In this document: in pieces, positions 28,561 through 39,332 of the stretch
Layout: every line of letters starts with the position of its first letter
How positions within the stretch are numbered: the first letter of the stretch is position 1
Assembly (NCBI RefSeq): GCF_004336745.1
Contig: NZ_SJXD01000011.1
Location: 1,116,001-1,180,000, forward strand
Reading direction: 5' to 3'
DNA length: 64,000 bases
From: Roseococcus sp. SYP-B2431
GTDB taxonomy: Bacteria; Pseudomonadota; Alphaproteobacteria; Acetobacterales; Acetobacteraceae
The notes under the pieces: generated by a model
Seen by the model: the letters and a program-made list of their open reading frames with translations, nothing else
What the model was told of the DNA's origin: nothing
Databases searched by the model: none
Made by a program: the position numbers and the translations under genes

Positions 28561-29442
28561 CTACTCCGCCGCTTTCGCGACCACCGGGTCGCGAAAGCGC
28601 GTGCGCAGCGCGTCCCATTCATCCGCGCCCCAGCGCTGGAAGCGCTCGCGCACCGAGGGCACGCCCTTCGAGGAGGGCGGCGCGTCCGTCGCCATCACCT
28701 GCTTCAGCACCTCGTCACAGGCCATCATGATCGTGCTGAGCAGCAGGCCCGGCATGATGGTCAGGCGATAGCCCATGGCCTCGGCCTCGCCGAGGGCGAG
28801 GTCCGGCGTCTTGCCGGCGCGGACCATGTTCAGCAGGCAGGGGCCATTCACCAGCCTAGGGATGGCGGCGACCTGCTCCAGGGTCCGCGCGGCCTCGACG
28901 AAGGCCATGTCGGCGCCCGCCTCCAGCGCCAGGTTGGCGCGCTCGATGGCCTCGTCCCAGCCCAGCACCGCCCCGGCATCCGTGCGGGCGATGATCAGGA
29001 AGTCGGGATCGCGGCGGGCCGCGACGGCGGCGCGGACCTTGGCGATGTACTCGTCGCGCGGGATCACCTCCTTGTCGTCGAGATGGCCGCATTTCTTCGG
29101 GAAGGCCTGGTCCTCCAGGTGCAGGCCGGCGATGCCCGCGCGCTCGTATTCGCGCACCGTGCGCGTGACGTTGAGCTCGTTGCCGTAGCCCGTGTCGGCA
29201 TCGGCGATGACGGGGATGTCGACCGAGCGGGCGATCACCTCGCCGTTCCCCGCCATCTCGGACATGGTGATCAGCCCGAAATCGGGATAGCCGCGCGCGG
29301 CCGAGGTGCCCGCCCCCGTCATGTAGAGCGCGGGAAACCCGGCCTGCTCGGAGAGCCTGGCGGTGATGCCGTCATAGACGCCCGGCGCGCGGACCATGCG
29401 CGGCGCGGCCAGCAGCTCCCGCAACTTTCGGGTCTGGGTCAT
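28561..29442 (-). CDS. Isocitrate lyase/PEP mutase family carbon-carbon lyase
   Basis: A 293-residue alpha/beta-barrel enzyme. DADTGYGN supplies the metal-binding acids and KKCGH (Cys118) is the catalytic-loop signature of C-C lyases such as methylisocitrate lyase or 2,3-dimethylmalate lyase; true PEP mutases lack it. It should cleave a substituted malate or isocitrate into a 2-oxoacid and succinate- or propionate-type products. GAGGAGG precedes the ATG at 29442. It is last in a minus-strand operon with an FMN monooxygenase and a hydrolase. Confidence 0.9.
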   Translation of the reverse strand: MTQTRKLRELLAAPRMVRAPGVYDGITARLSEQAGFPALYMTGAGTSAARGYPDFGLITMSEMAGNGEVIARSVDIPVIADADTGYGNELNVTRTVREYERAGIAGLHLEDQAFPKKCGHLDDKEVIPRDEYIAKVRAAVAARRDPDFLIIARTDAGAVLGWDEAIERANLALEAGADMAFVEAARTLEQVAAIPRLVNGPCLLNMVRAGKTPDLALGEAEAMGYRLTIMPGLLLSTIMMACDEVLKQVMATDAPPSSKGVPSVRERFQRWGADEWDALRTRFRDPVVAKAAE

Positions 29443-29519
29443 GTCGGTGTCCTCCTCGCGGCGATGTTCCGCCGCCTGCGCCCTTCCGTCCAGCGCGATC
29501 CGGCCGGACGAGGCGGCGG

Positions 29520-30848
29520 TCAATGCGCCGAGGGAGGCTCCGGCAGGCCCAGATTGGCGCGTAGCGTCGTCCCCTCATAGGCGGTGCGGTAGAGGCCGCG
29601 CCGCTGCAGGACCGGGATCACCTGGTCGACGAACTCGACCAGGCTCACAGGGGAGAGGGCGGGCAGGACGTTGAAGCCGTCCGCGCCGCGGCCCTCGATC
29701 CATTCCTGCATCACGTCGGCCACCTGCTCGGGCGTGCCGACGACGACGTTGTGCGTGTTGCCGATGGCCGTGCGCTGGTAGAGCTGGCGGATGGACCAGT
29801 TGTTCTCGCGCGCGAGGTTCAGGATGACCTGCGCGCGGGTGGCGAGCTCCTTGTCCTGGCGCAGATCCGGCACGGGATCGTCGATCGGATAGTCGGAGAG
29901 ATCGCCGAAGAGCGCGCTCAGGTACCGAAGGCCGACCAGCGGGTCGATCATCTCCTGCATGGCCTTGAACTTGGCTTGCGCCTCGGTCTCCGTGCCGCCC
30001 AGGACGGGCAGCAGGCCTGGCATGATCTTGATCTCGTCGCGGTCGCGGCCGTACTTCGCCATGCGCGACTTGAGGCCCTCGTAGAAATTCGCGGCGCCGG
30101 CCAGCGTCGGCTGCACGGAATAGACGACGTCGGCGGTGCGAGCGGCGAGCTCCTGGCCGTGCTCGGAGGCGCCGGCCTGGCAGATGACGGGCCGGCCCTG
30201 AACCGATCGCGGCGCGCCCAGGGGCCCCTTCACGCGGAAGTGGCGGCCCTCGTGGTTGAGCGCGCGAACCTTCGTGGGATCGAAGAGCATGCCGCTCGCG
30301 CGATCGTAGAGGAAGGCGTCCGGCGCCATGCTGTCCCAGAGGCCGAGCACCACGTCCACGAATTCCTCGGCCCGGTCGTAGCGCGAGGACTTGTCGAGGA
30401 TCTGCGCCGAGCCGAAATTCTCCGCCTCCTCGTCCTGGAAGGAGGTGACGACGTTCCAGGCCGCCCTGCCGCCGCTCAGCAGGTCGAGCGAGGCGAAGGT
30501 GCGGGCCACGTGGAAGGGCACGCCGAAGGTGGTGGAGGTGGTCGCCGCCAGGCCGATGTTTTTCGTCATCGGCGTCAGGGCGGAGAGCAGCGTCAGCGGC
30601 TCGAAGCTGCCGCCGCGCACGCTGCGGCCGCTCACGCCCCTGGGCGTGTCGATCATGGAGAAGGTGAGGAAATCGGCCAGGAAGGCCATGTCGAACAGGC
30701 CGCGTTCGGCGATGCGGGCCTGGTTCAGGTAGAAGTCGAAGCTGCTGACGCCGTCGGCCGGCACGTCCGGGCTCAGCCAGGCGCTGTGGTGGTAGCCATA
30801 GCCGGCCATGGAGAGGCCCAGCTTGATCTGCGGTCTCTTGTCGCTCAT
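29520..30848 (-). CDS. LLM-class flavin-dependent monooxygenase (NtaA/SnaA/DszA family)
   Basis: A 442-residue FMNH2-dependent monooxygenase of the luciferase-like superfamily. SMAGYGYHHSAWLSP at the start, the FMN-region TSTTFGVPFHVARTFASLD, and RAAWNVVTS are typical of the NtaA/DszA group, which oxidises aminopolycarboxylates or organosulfur compounds using reduced FMN from a separate reductase. None is encoded here. Same strand and close spacing to the lyase (77 bases) and hydrolase (73 bases) suggest one catabolic operon. Confidence 0.92.
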   Translation of the reverse strand: MSDKRPQIKLGLSMAGYGYHHSAWLSPDVPADGVSSFDFYLNQARIAERGLFDMAFLADFLTFSMIDTPRGVSGRSVRGGSFEPLTLLSALTPMTKNIGLAATTSTTFGVPFHVARTFASLDLLSGGRAAWNVVTSFQDEEAENFGSAQILDKSSRYDRAEEFVDVVLGLWDSMAPDAFLYDRASGMLFDPTKVRALNHEGRHFRVKGPLGAPRSVQGRPVICQAGASEHGQELAARTADVVYSVQPTLAGAANFYEGLKSRMAKYGRDRDEIKIMPGLLPVLGGTETEAQAKFKAMQEMIDPLVGLRYLSALFGDLSDYPIDDPVPDLRQDKELATRAQVILNLARENNWSIRQLYQRTAIGNTHNVVVGTPEQVADVMQEWIEGRGADGFNVLPALSPVSLVEFVDQVIPVLQRRGLYRTAYEGTTLRANLGLPEPPSAH

Positions 30849-30921
30849 GCGCTGATCATCCGTCGTAACGCGGGCAGTCTGCGTCCGAAAGGCTTCGTCG
30901 TAAAGGTATTTCAGATGACGA

Positions 30922-31806
30922 TCAGGATTTCGCGGCGATGATCGCCCCGGTGAGGCTGGCCGGGATGCGGTCGCGCCAGGAACCGCTGTCCACCGCCGTC
31001 ACGAAGTCGAGCACGGCGCGGTTGAACGCGTCCGGATCCTCGATGTTCATCGTGTGCCCGCATTTCGGCAGGACCACGAGGGCCGAGCCGGGGATGGTGC
31101 GCTTGAGATAGAGGGCCGGCTCCAGCGTGGGGTCGTCCTCGTCGCCGGCGACGACCAGGGTGGGCAGGCTCATCCGGCGGAAGCCGGCCTCCAGCTCGAA
31201 GAGGGAGGGGCGCTCGCGCTGGACGCCCTGCATGGTCAGCGCCGACCCTTCGGTCGAATGGGTGGCGAGCTGCGCCTCGAATTCGGCGAAGCCCCGCGGA
31301 TCCTTCTCCTCGAAGACCAGGCGGGTCGGGCCATGGGCGTAGATGGTCGCGAATTTCTCCATGCCGATTTCGCGCAGCTTGGCGATGGAGGCGTCGATCT
31401 CGGCCTGGAACTGCGCGCGCTTGTCGGGCGCCGCGCCGTAGCCCACCCCCGCGGCCACAAGGCTGCGCGCCAGATGCGGATGGCGCAGCCCCAGGTGCAG
31501 CGTCGCGAAGGCGCCCATGGAGAGGCCCACCACATGGGCCGGCGCCAGCTTCAGCGCGGTGATGACGGCGGCGATGTCGTCGGTCGCGCGGTCCTGGCTG
31601 TAGGACTTGGGGTCCGTCGGGATGCCGCTCGGCGCATAGCCGCGGGCGAAGAAGGCGATGCAGCGGTAGCGGCGGGCGAAGAAGCGCATCTGCGCTTCCC
31701 AGGAGAGCGCGTCGCCGGCGAATTCATGCACGAAGACCATCGGCGTGCCGGAGCCGGCCTCGATGTAGTGAAGATCGACGCCATCGTCGGTACGGATGCT
31801 CGGCAT
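30922..31806 (-). CDS. Alpha/beta hydrolase
   Basis: A 294-residue cytoplasmic hydrolase of the PcaD/BphD-like group. It shows the oxyanion segment VFVHEFAGD, the nucleophile elbow GLSMG and the terminal His in CGHTMNIEDP. The start at 31806 follows GAGGGA; the frame is open further upstream but that stretch has no matching domain. It is first in the operon with the LLM monooxygenase and the lyase, and could open an ester or ring product before oxidation. Confidence 0.88.
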   Translation of the reverse strand: MPSIRTDDGVDLHYIEAGSGTPMVFVHEFAGDALSWEAQMRFFARRYRCIAFFARGYAPSGIPTDPKSYSQDRATDDIAAVITALKLAPAHVVGLSMGAFATLHLGLRHPHLARSLVAAGVGYGAAPDKRAQFQAEIDASIAKLREIGMEKFATIYAHGPTRLVFEEKDPRGFAEFEAQLATHSTEGSALTMQGVQRERPSLFELEAGFRRMSLPTLVVAGDEDDPTLEPALYLKRTIPGSALVVLPKCGHTMNIEDPDAFNRAVLDFVTAVDSGSWRDRIPASLTGAIIAAKS

Positions 31807-32051
31807 GCAGGGGCTCCCTCGGTGCAGCGCGAGATTGCGCCGGGAGGCCGGACGCGGCAAGGCGAGGAGGCGCCCGAGGAAGGGGCGCCGGGATGACCGA
31901 GGCCCCATGCGCGGCCCGAGCCTTCGACTGCCCGAGGCTGGCCACCCATGCCTTGAGCGCGAAGGCTTTTTCGCGGAAAAGCATGGCTCGGGGCGACTCG
32001 GCCCCTTCAAAGCGGACGCCATTGGTCCTATTTGAGCTGCATCGCAGGAGA

Positions 32052-32516
32052 ATGGCGGTGCTGAAGCTCTCGAGATTGACCGACTACGCGGTGGTCGTGC
32101 TCTCCCGGATGGGACAGAGCGACGCGCCGCTCCTCAGCGCCCCGGGCCTTGCGGCACGGACGGGCCTGGCGGAGCCGACCGTGGCGAAGGTACTGAAGAT
32201 CCTCGCGCAATCCACCATCGTCGAGGGCCTGCGCGGCGCGCGCGGCGGCTACCGGCTGACCCGGCCGCTCAGCGAGATCAGGCTGTCCGAGGTGATCGTG
32301 GCCTTCGACGGCCCGATCGCCCTGACGGCCTGCGTCGAGGGCGGCACGGGCCTCTGCGAGAGCGAGCACCTCTGCCCCGTCCGCGGCCGCTGGGATCCGG
32401 TGAACCGGGCCATCCGGGAGGCGCTGGCGAATATCTCCGTCGCCGATCTCGCCGGAGGGGGCTGTCTTGGCGGGTTCCTGCCCCACCCCGCCGACCACCA
32501 CCTTGCCGCGAAGTAG
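32052..32516 (+). CDS. Rrf2-family Fe-S-type regulator of the suf operon
   Basis: A 154-residue Rrf2 regulator with an N-terminal winged helix (KLSRLTDYAVVVLSRMG; GLAEPTVAKVLKIL; GARGGYRLTRP) and three conserved cysteines, Cys94, Cys102 and Cys108, placed like the [2Fe-2S] ligands of IscR. It should sense cluster status and control the suf operon that begins 16 bases downstream. GCAGGAGA precedes the ATG at 32052; a long upstream in-frame extension is not part of the domain. It lies in a 245-base gap from the divergent hydrolase, where its promoter must be. Confidence 0.92.
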   Translation: MAVLKLSRLTDYAVVVLSRMGQSDAPLLSAPGLAARTGLAEPTVAKVLKILAQSTIVEGLRGARGGYRLTRPLSEIRLSEVIVAFDGPIALTACVEGGTGLCESEHLCPVRGRWDPVNRAIREALANISVADLAGGGCLGGFLPHPADHHLAAK

Positions 32517-32532
32517 AGTTTAGGAGCGTCGT

Positions 32533-33987
<1,455 letters not shown>

Positions 33988-34728
33988 GTGTTGAAGATCG
34001 AAGGCCTGACCGCGGAAATCGACGGCAAGCCGATCCTGAAGGGGATCGACCTCGAGATCCCGACCGGCGAAATCCACGCCATCATGGGCCCGAACGGCTC
34101 GGGCAAGTCCACGCTCTCCTATGTGCTGAGCGGGCGCGAGGGCTATGAGATCACGGGTGGGTCGGCCACCTATAACGGCCTCGACCTGCTGGCGATGGAG
34201 CCGGAGGAGCGCGCGGGTTCCGGCGTGTTCCTCGCCTTCCAGTATCCGGTCGAGCTGCCGGGCGTGGGCAATGCGAACTTCCTTCGCACGGCGGTGAACG
34301 CCGTGCGCAAGCACAAGGGTGAGCCCGAGATCGACGCGATGCAGTTCCTCAAGCTCGCCCGCACCAAGATCAAGGCGCTGCAGATGTCGGACGACATGCT
34401 GAAGCGCAACGTGAATGTCGGCTTCTCCGGCGGCGAGAAGAAGCGCAACGAGGTGCTGCAGATGGCGCTGCTGGAGCCCACGCTCGCCATCCTTGACGAG
34501 ACGGATTCCGGCCTGGACATCGACGCGCTGAAGATCGTCGCGGACGGCGTGAACGCCATGCGCGGCGCCAATTTCTCCTCGCTTGTCATCACCCACTACC
34601 AGCGCCTGCTGGACTATATCGTGCCCGACCGCGTGCACGTGCTCATGGGCGGCCGCATCGTGAAGTCCGGCGGGCCGGAGCTCGCGCTGGCGCTCGAGGC
34701 GGAGGGCTACGCGAAGGTGGCGGCATGA
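33988..34728 (+). CDS. sufC: Fe-S assembly ATPase SufC
   Basis: A 246-residue ABC-type ATPase with Walker A (GPNGSGKST), signature (FSGGEKKRNEVLQ) and Walker B (LAILDETDSGLD), the diagnostic SufC variant. It drives conformational change in SufBC2D. It begins with GTG on the base after the sufB stop, so it relies on translational coupling. Confidence 0.97.
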   Translation: MLKIEGLTAEIDGKPILKGIDLEIPTGEIHAIMGPNGSGKSTLSYVLSGREGYEITGGSATYNGLDLLAMEPEERAGSGVFLAFQYPVELPGVGNANFLRTAVNAVRKHKGEPEIDAMQFLKLARTKIKALQMSDDMLKRNVNVGFSGGEKKRNEVLQMALLEPTLAILDETDSGLDIDALKIVADGVNAMRGANFSSLVITHYQRLLDYIVPDRVHVLMGGRIVKSGGPELALALEAEGYAKVAA

Positions 34729-36005
34729 GCGCGCAGCCTTCCGGCACCCAGGCCTTCCTCGCGCGCTTCGAGGGGCTGCGCGAGCATCTCCCCGGCGGCC
34801 GCACGCCCTGGGTCGCGCAGTTGCGCGCCGAGGCCGCCGAACTCTTCGGCGCGGCCGGCCTGCCCGGCCGGCGCATCGAGGCCTGGCGCTACACCGACCT
34901 CGCGCCCATCGCGCAGGCCGGCTTCTCCGAGGCGCTGACCCTGGTGCGCGAGACCCCCGCGCTGCCGCCGATGCGCGCGCCGTATCGCGCCGTCTTCGTC
35001 GATGGCCGCTTCGCGGAGAACCTCTCCTTGCTGCCCGGCAGCTATCGCTGCGGCTCGCTCGCCGCGGGCCTCGACGGGGCGCAGGGCCTGCTCGGCGCCC
35101 TGGCGGAAAAGCTGCCGCTGGTGGCGCTGAACACCATGCTCTTCGAGGACGGGCTGCTGCTCGACCTTCCCGCCGATACGGATGGCGGCGTGCTGGAGCT
35201 GGTGAGCCTGGCGAGCCATACCGGCCGGCCCATCGCCTTCCATCCGCGCCACCTCATCCGCATCGGCGACGGCGCCTCGCTCACCCTCATCGAAACCAGC
35301 ACCGGCCCGGCCGGGGCGGCCTATCTGCACAATCCGGTCTTCGAGATCGCCGTCGGCGCCGGCGCCACGCTCTCCCATGTGCGCATCCAGCGCGAGGGGC
35401 GCGCGGGCTTCCAGCTCTCCACGGTGCAGGCCGCCGTCCAGGCGGGCGGCACCTACGACAATTTCACGCTGAATGCCGGCGCCAGGCTGGTGCGCAACGA
35501 GATCCACGCCGCGCTGCTCGGCCCCAAGGCTACCTGCCACATGAACGGCGCGCAGCTCGCGGGTGACGGCCAGCACGCGGATACGACGACCTTCCTGGAC
35601 CACGCCGCGCCCGATTGCGCGAGCCGGCAGACCTACAAAACGGTTCTGGCGGGAAAATCGCGCGGCGTATTTCAAGGAAAAATCCTGGTCCGCCAGGCGG
35701 CACAGCGCACCGATGGCTACCAGATGAACCAGGCCCTCCTCCTCTCCGAGGAGGCCGAGATCGACGCCAAGCCGCAGCTCGAGATCTACGCCGACGACGT
35801 GAAGTGCAGCCACGGCGCGACCGTCGGCGCGCTGGACGAGGCGCAGCTTTTCTATCTCCGCGCCCGGGGCATTCCCGCCGAGCAGGCCCGCGCCATGCTG
35901 GTGCAGGCCTTCCTGGTGGAGGCCGTCGAGGGCGTCACCAACCCCATCGCCCAGGCCGCCCTGGCCGAGGCGACCGAGGGCTGGTGGGAACGCGAGGCCG
36001 CCTGA
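34725..36005 (+). CDS. sufD: Fe-S assembly protein SufD
   Basis: A 426-residue SufB/SufD-family protein. It has the usual IEAWRYTDL near residue 45 and the C-terminal beta-helix segment with KCSHGATVGALDEAQLFYLRARGI, which includes the conserved His involved in scaffold function. Its ATG overlaps the sufC stop by four bases. Confidence 0.95.
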   Translation: MSAQPSGTQAFLARFEGLREHLPGGRTPWVAQLRAEAAELFGAAGLPGRRIEAWRYTDLAPIAQAGFSEALTLVRETPALPPMRAPYRAVFVDGRFAENLSLLPGSYRCGSLAAGLDGAQGLLGALAEKLPLVALNTMLFEDGLLLDLPADTDGGVLELVSLASHTGRPIAFHPRHLIRIGDGASLTLIETSTGPAGAAYLHNPVFEIAVGAGATLSHVRIQREGRAGFQLSTVQAAVQAGGTYDNFTLNAGARLVRNEIHAALLGPKATCHMNGAQLAGDGQHADTTTFLDHAAPDCASRQTYKTVLAGKSRGVFQGKILVRQAAQRTDGYQMNQALLLSEEAEIDAKPQLEIYADDVKCSHGATVGALDEAQLFYLRARGIPAEQARAMLVQAFLVEAVEGVTNPIAQAALAEATEGWWEREAA

Positions 36006-36007
36006 AC

Positions 36008-37255
36008 ATGGACACCATCGCCACTCCGATCTTCGACCTCACCCGCATCCGCCGGGACTTCCCGATCCTGGCGACGAAGGTGCATGGCAAGCCGCTCACC
36101 TTCCTGGACAGCGGCGCCTCGGCGCAGAAGCCGCGGGCGGTGATCGAGGCGATGACGCGGTCGATGGAAACCGCCTACGCCAACGTCCATCGCGGCGCCT
36201 ACCATCTCAGCGAGACGGCGACGGAATCCTATGAGGCCGCGCGCGTGGCCACGCAGCGCTTCCTCGGCGCGGCCGAGGCGGAGGAGATCGTCTTCACCTC
36301 CAACAGCACGGCGGCGATCAACCTCGTCGCCCATAGCTACGGGCGCGGCGTGATGCAGCCGGGCCAGTTCGTGCTGACCTCCGAGATGGAGCACCACGCG
36401 AACCTCGTGCCCTGGCAGATGCTGCGCGACGCCAATATCGGCATCGGGCTGCGCTATGTCCGCGTCACCGAGCGCGGCGAGATCGACCTGAACGACCTCG
36501 CGGCCAAGCTCGCGGACGGCAAGGTCGGGCTGGTCGCGATCACGCATATGTCCAACGTGCTGGGCACGGTGACGCCGGCGGCGCAGATCGCGCGCATGAC
36601 GCATGAGGCCGGCGCCAAGGTGCTGTTCGACGGCAGCCAGGCCGCCGTGCACCGCCATGTGGACGTGACGGCGATCGACGCCGATTTCTACGTCTTCACC
36701 GCCCACAAGCTCTACGGACCGACCGGCATCGGCGTGCTCTACGGCAAGCGCAAGCTGCTCGACGCCATGCCTCCCTTCCTGGGCGGCGGCGACATGATCG
36801 AGAGCGTCACGCTGGAGCGCACCACCTATGCCGCGGCCCCTGCGCGCTTCGAGGCCGGGACACCGCCGATCATCGAGGCGGTCGGCCTGCATGCGGCCAT
36901 CGACTATGTGACGAACATCGGCATGCCCGCCATCGAGGCGCATGAGCGCGCGCTGGTGGACCACGCCATGGCCGTGCTGCCGCAGGTCGAGGGGCTGCGG
37001 ATCATCGGCGGCGCGCAGGATCGCGGCGGCGTCTTCGCCTTCTCGCTGGACGGCGTTCACCCCCACGACCTCTCCACCTTCCTCGACCGCCACGGCATCG
37101 CGGTACGGGCCGGCCGGCACTGCGCCGAGCCGCTGCACACGCGCTTCGGCGTGGAGGGCGGCACGACGCGCGCCTCCTTCGGCCTCTACACGACGCCCGG
37201 GGAGATCGACCTGCTTGCGCAGAAGATCACGGAGGCACGACGCTTCTTCGCATGA
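36008..37255 (+). CDS. sufS: Cysteine desulfurase SufS
   Basis: A 415-residue group II cysteine desulfurase. Lys234 (TAHKLYGPTG) should bind PLP and Cys372 (RAGRHCAEPL) is the persulfide-forming residue. It takes sulfur from cysteine for the Suf scaffold. It starts two bases after sufD and overlaps sufU, its likely sulfur-transfer partner. Confidence 0.97.
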   Translation: MDTIATPIFDLTRIRRDFPILATKVHGKPLTFLDSGASAQKPRAVIEAMTRSMETAYANVHRGAYHLSETATESYEAARVATQRFLGAAEAEEIVFTSNSTAAINLVAHSYGRGVMQPGQFVLTSEMEHHANLVPWQMLRDANIGIGLRYVRVTERGEIDLNDLAAKLADGKVGLVAITHMSNVLGTVTPAAQIARMTHEAGAKVLFDGSQAAVHRHVDVTAIDADFYVFTAHKLYGPTGIGVLYGKRKLLDAMPPFLGGGDMIESVTLERTTYAAAPARFEAGTPPIIEAVGLHAAIDYVTNIGMPAIEAHERALVDHAMAVLPQVEGLRIIGGAQDRGGVFAFSLDGVHPHDLSTFLDRHGIAVRAGRHCAEPLHTRFGVEGGTTRASFGLYTTPGEIDLLAQKITEARRFFA

Positions 37256-37707
37256 ACGACGCTGGCGACATCGCGGACCTGTACTCGAAGACGCTGCGGG
37301 AACTCGCGCGCGATCCCGCGCATAAGGGCAGGCCCGAGGCCTTCGACGCCACCGCGCGCGGCGACAACCCGATGTGCGGCGACCGCGTTGACATCTATGT
37401 CAGCCTGGAGGGCGACCGCATCCGCGAAGCCCGTCATGTCGCGCGGGGCTGCGAGATCTGCCAGGCCAGCGCCTCGCTGCTGGCCGGGCTGGTGCCCGGC
37501 AAGACCCGGGCGGAAAGCAGTGCGCTGGGCCAGCGCGCCGGCGAGATCGCGAAATCGGGCATCGGCGATGACGGCAGCGAAGAGCTCCGCCGCTTGTCGC
37601 TCTTCACCGTCGTGCACAAATTCCCCAGCAGGGTGAAGTGCGTGACCCTGGCCTGGAATGCGCTGGACGCGGCCTTGTCCGGCGTGAAGGAGACAAGCAG
37701 TGAGTGA
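37252..37707 (+). CDS. sufU: SufU-type sulfurtransferase
   Basis: A 151-residue IscU-fold protein. Cys42-Gly-Asp44, Cys67 and Cys130 match the zinc site of Bacillus SufU, with Cys70 as an extra nearby cysteine. SufU accepts persulfide from SufS by swapping its zinc ligand. This operon uses SufU instead of SufE; no sufE is present. The start overlaps the sufS stop (ATGA). Confidence 0.93.
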   Translation: MNDAGDIADLYSKTLRELARDPAHKGRPEAFDATARGDNPMCGDRVDIYVSLEGDRIREARHVARGCEICQASASLLAGLVPGKTRAESSALGQRAGEIAKSGIGDDGSEELRRLSLFTVVHKFPSRVKCVTLAWNALDAALSGVKETSSE

Positions 37708-38074
37708 ACCGGCCACCCGGAACGCGAGTGGGAATCATGGAAGCTGGACGCCCGAGGGCGAGGCATTTCCCGCCGTGACCGAGGAGGGCGTGATCGCCGC
37801 CCTCAAGACCGTCTTTGACCCGGAGATCCCGGTCGACATCTATGAGCTCGGCCTGATCTACGCCATCGAGTTTGAGGACAGCGGCAAGGTGAAGGTCGAG
37901 ATGACGCTGACCACGCCCTCCTGCCCCTCCGCGCAGGAGCTGCCGGGCATGGCCGCGGAGGCCATCCGCCAGGTTCCCGGCGTGACGGATTGCGATGTCG
38001 AGATCGTCTGGGATCCGCCCTGGGACCAGTCGCGCATGAGCGAGGACGCGCGCCTCGCGTTGAACATGTACTGA
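37700..38074 (+). CDS. SufT-type MIP18 family (DUF59) protein
   Basis: A 124-residue protein with the MIP18/DUF59 core (VFDPEIPVDIYELGLIY, then TTPSCPSAQELPGM, Cys near residue 74) after an unconserved leader of about 25 residues. Such proteins (SufT, PaaD-like) assist maturation of Fe-S proteins. The GTG at 37700 overlaps sufU by eight bases. Place in the suf operon supports the SufT assignment. Confidence 0.9.
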   Translation: MSEPATRNASGNHGSWTPEGEAFPAVTEEGVIAALKTVFDPEIPVDIYELGLIYAIEFEDSGKVKVEMTLTTPSCPSAQELPGMAAEAIRQVPGVTDCDVEIVWDPPWDQSRMSEDARLALNMY

Positions 38075-38088
38075 CAGGAGACACGCGA

Positions 38089-38466
38089 ATGAGCACCACC
38101 AACGCCGCAAGCTCTCCCCCCCGCGTGAAGCGCGAGCTGCCTCCGCTGATGAGCCTTTCCGAGGGCGCGGCCGAGCGGCTGCGCTCGCTTTACTCCAAGG
38201 CCGAAGCGGGCAAGCTCCTGCACATCGGCGTCAAGACCAAGGGCTGCTCCGGCCTTGCCTACGACCTCAGCTTCGTGGACGCGCCGGCGCCCGGCGACGA
38301 GCGTGTGACCGACAAGGGCATCACCATCCTCGTCGACCGCAAGGCCAGCCTCTACCTCATCGGCACGATGATGGACTACGAGGTGAAGGCCATGAGCGCG
38401 GGATTCACCTTCGTGAACCCGAACGAGAAGGGCCGCTGCGGCTGCGGCGAGAGCTTCCACGTCTGA
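38089..38466 (+). CDS. HesB/IscA family Fe-S carrier (SufA-type)
   Basis: A 125-residue A-type carrier with the three conserved cysteines, Cys53 (KGCSGLAY), Cys117 and Cys119 (RCGCGESF). It receives clusters from the scaffold and delivers them to targets. CAGGAGACA gives a clear ribosome site at 38089, after a 14-base gap from the DUF59 gene; the open frame upstream is not conserved. It is the last suf gene. Confidence 0.94.
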   Translation: MSTTNAASSPPRVKRELPPLMSLSEGAAERLRSLYSKAEAGKLLHIGVKTKGCSGLAYDLSFVDAPAPGDERVTDKGITILVDRKASLYLIGTMMDYEVKAMSAGFTFVNPNEKGRCGCGESFHV

Positions 38467-38471
38467 GCAGA

Positions 38472-39332
38472 TCAGGCGGCCCCGTCGGCCGCCCCGTCCT
38501 CTGCACGCCGGCCCGGCCTGAGCAGGCCATGGCGCGGCGACGCCAATAGCGCCAGCACGAAGAGTCCCGTCAGCACCACCACGATCGAGCCCGCGGTCGA
38601 GGCGTTGAGCATGAAGCTCATCTGGATGCCGGCGACGACCGAGAGGCTCGCCGCCGCCACCGCCACCATCACCATGCGCCCGAAGCGCGCCGTCGTCAGC
38701 AGGCCGATGGCGCCCGGCGTGATCAGCATCGCCACCACCAGGATGACGCCCACGGCCTGGACCGCCGCGACGATGCTCGCCGCCAGCACGGCCAGCAGCA
38801 GCAGGCGCAGCCGCTCGACCCGCAGCCCGATCACGCGCGCCTGGCCCGGATCGAAGCAGAACAGGACCAGATCCCGTCCCCGCACCGCCAGGATGAGCAG
38901 CGCGCCCACGGTGATCGCCAGGACCTGCCAGAAATCCTCCTGCTCGATCCCGAGGATGCTGCCGAAGAGGACGTGGGAGAGATGCACGTCCGACCGCACC
39001 TGGGAAAGCATCACGAGCCCGAGCGCGAACATCCCGCTGAACATCACGCCCATGGCCGCATCCTCCTTCACGCGGCTCACCGCGCGGATGGCGCCCGCGC
39101 CGAGCGCGCAGGCGAGGCCGGCCAGGAAGGCGCCCAGCACCAGCGGCACGCCGAGCAGATAGGCGCCGACCACCCCGGGCAGGATGGCATGGCTCACGGC
39201 ATCGCCCATCAGCGACCAGCCCTTGAGCACCACGAAGCAGGAGAGGATGGCCGAGAGCACCGCGACCAGCAGCCCGACCAGCAGCGCCTGCTGCATGAAG
39301 CCGTGCGTCCAGGGCTCGATCAGCGCCGTCAT
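38472..39332 (-). CDS. Metal ABC transporter permease 2 (ABC-3, MntB/SitD-like)
   Basis: A 286-residue inner-membrane protein with about eight helices of the ABC-3 (ZnuB/MntB) family. It shows FVVLKGWSLMGDAVSHAILPG near residue 35 and the late VGVILVVAMLITPGAIGLL. It is the last gene of a minus-strand operon that ends five bases from the suf operon. Its start overlaps the previous permease stop (ATGA). Confidence 0.93.
   Translation of the reverse strand: MTALIEPWTHGFMQQALLVGLLVAVLSAILSCFVVLKGWSLMGDAVSHAILPGVVGAYLLGVPLVLGAFLAGLACALGAGAIRAVSRVKEDAAMGVMFSGMFALGLVMLSQVRSDVHLSHVLFGSILGIEQEDFWQVLAITVGALLILAVRGRDLVLFCFDPGQARVIGLRVERLRLLLLAVLAASIVAAVQAVGVILVVAMLITPGAIGLLTTARFGRMVMVAVAAASLSVVAGIQMSFMLNASTAGSIVVVLTGLFVLALLASPRHGLLRPGRRAEDGAADGAA

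Noticed and set aside
28211-29442. Phosphonate pathway suggested by a PhnA-type gene beside a PEP mutase family gene
   Set aside because: The genes are convergent, the PhnA domain has no proven phosphonate role, and the second protein has KKCGH, the mark of carbon-carbon lyases.
31893-32051. Longer N-terminus for the Rrf2 regulator
   Set aside because: The conserved winged helix begins at 32052 after a strong ribosome site; the upstream residues have no family match.
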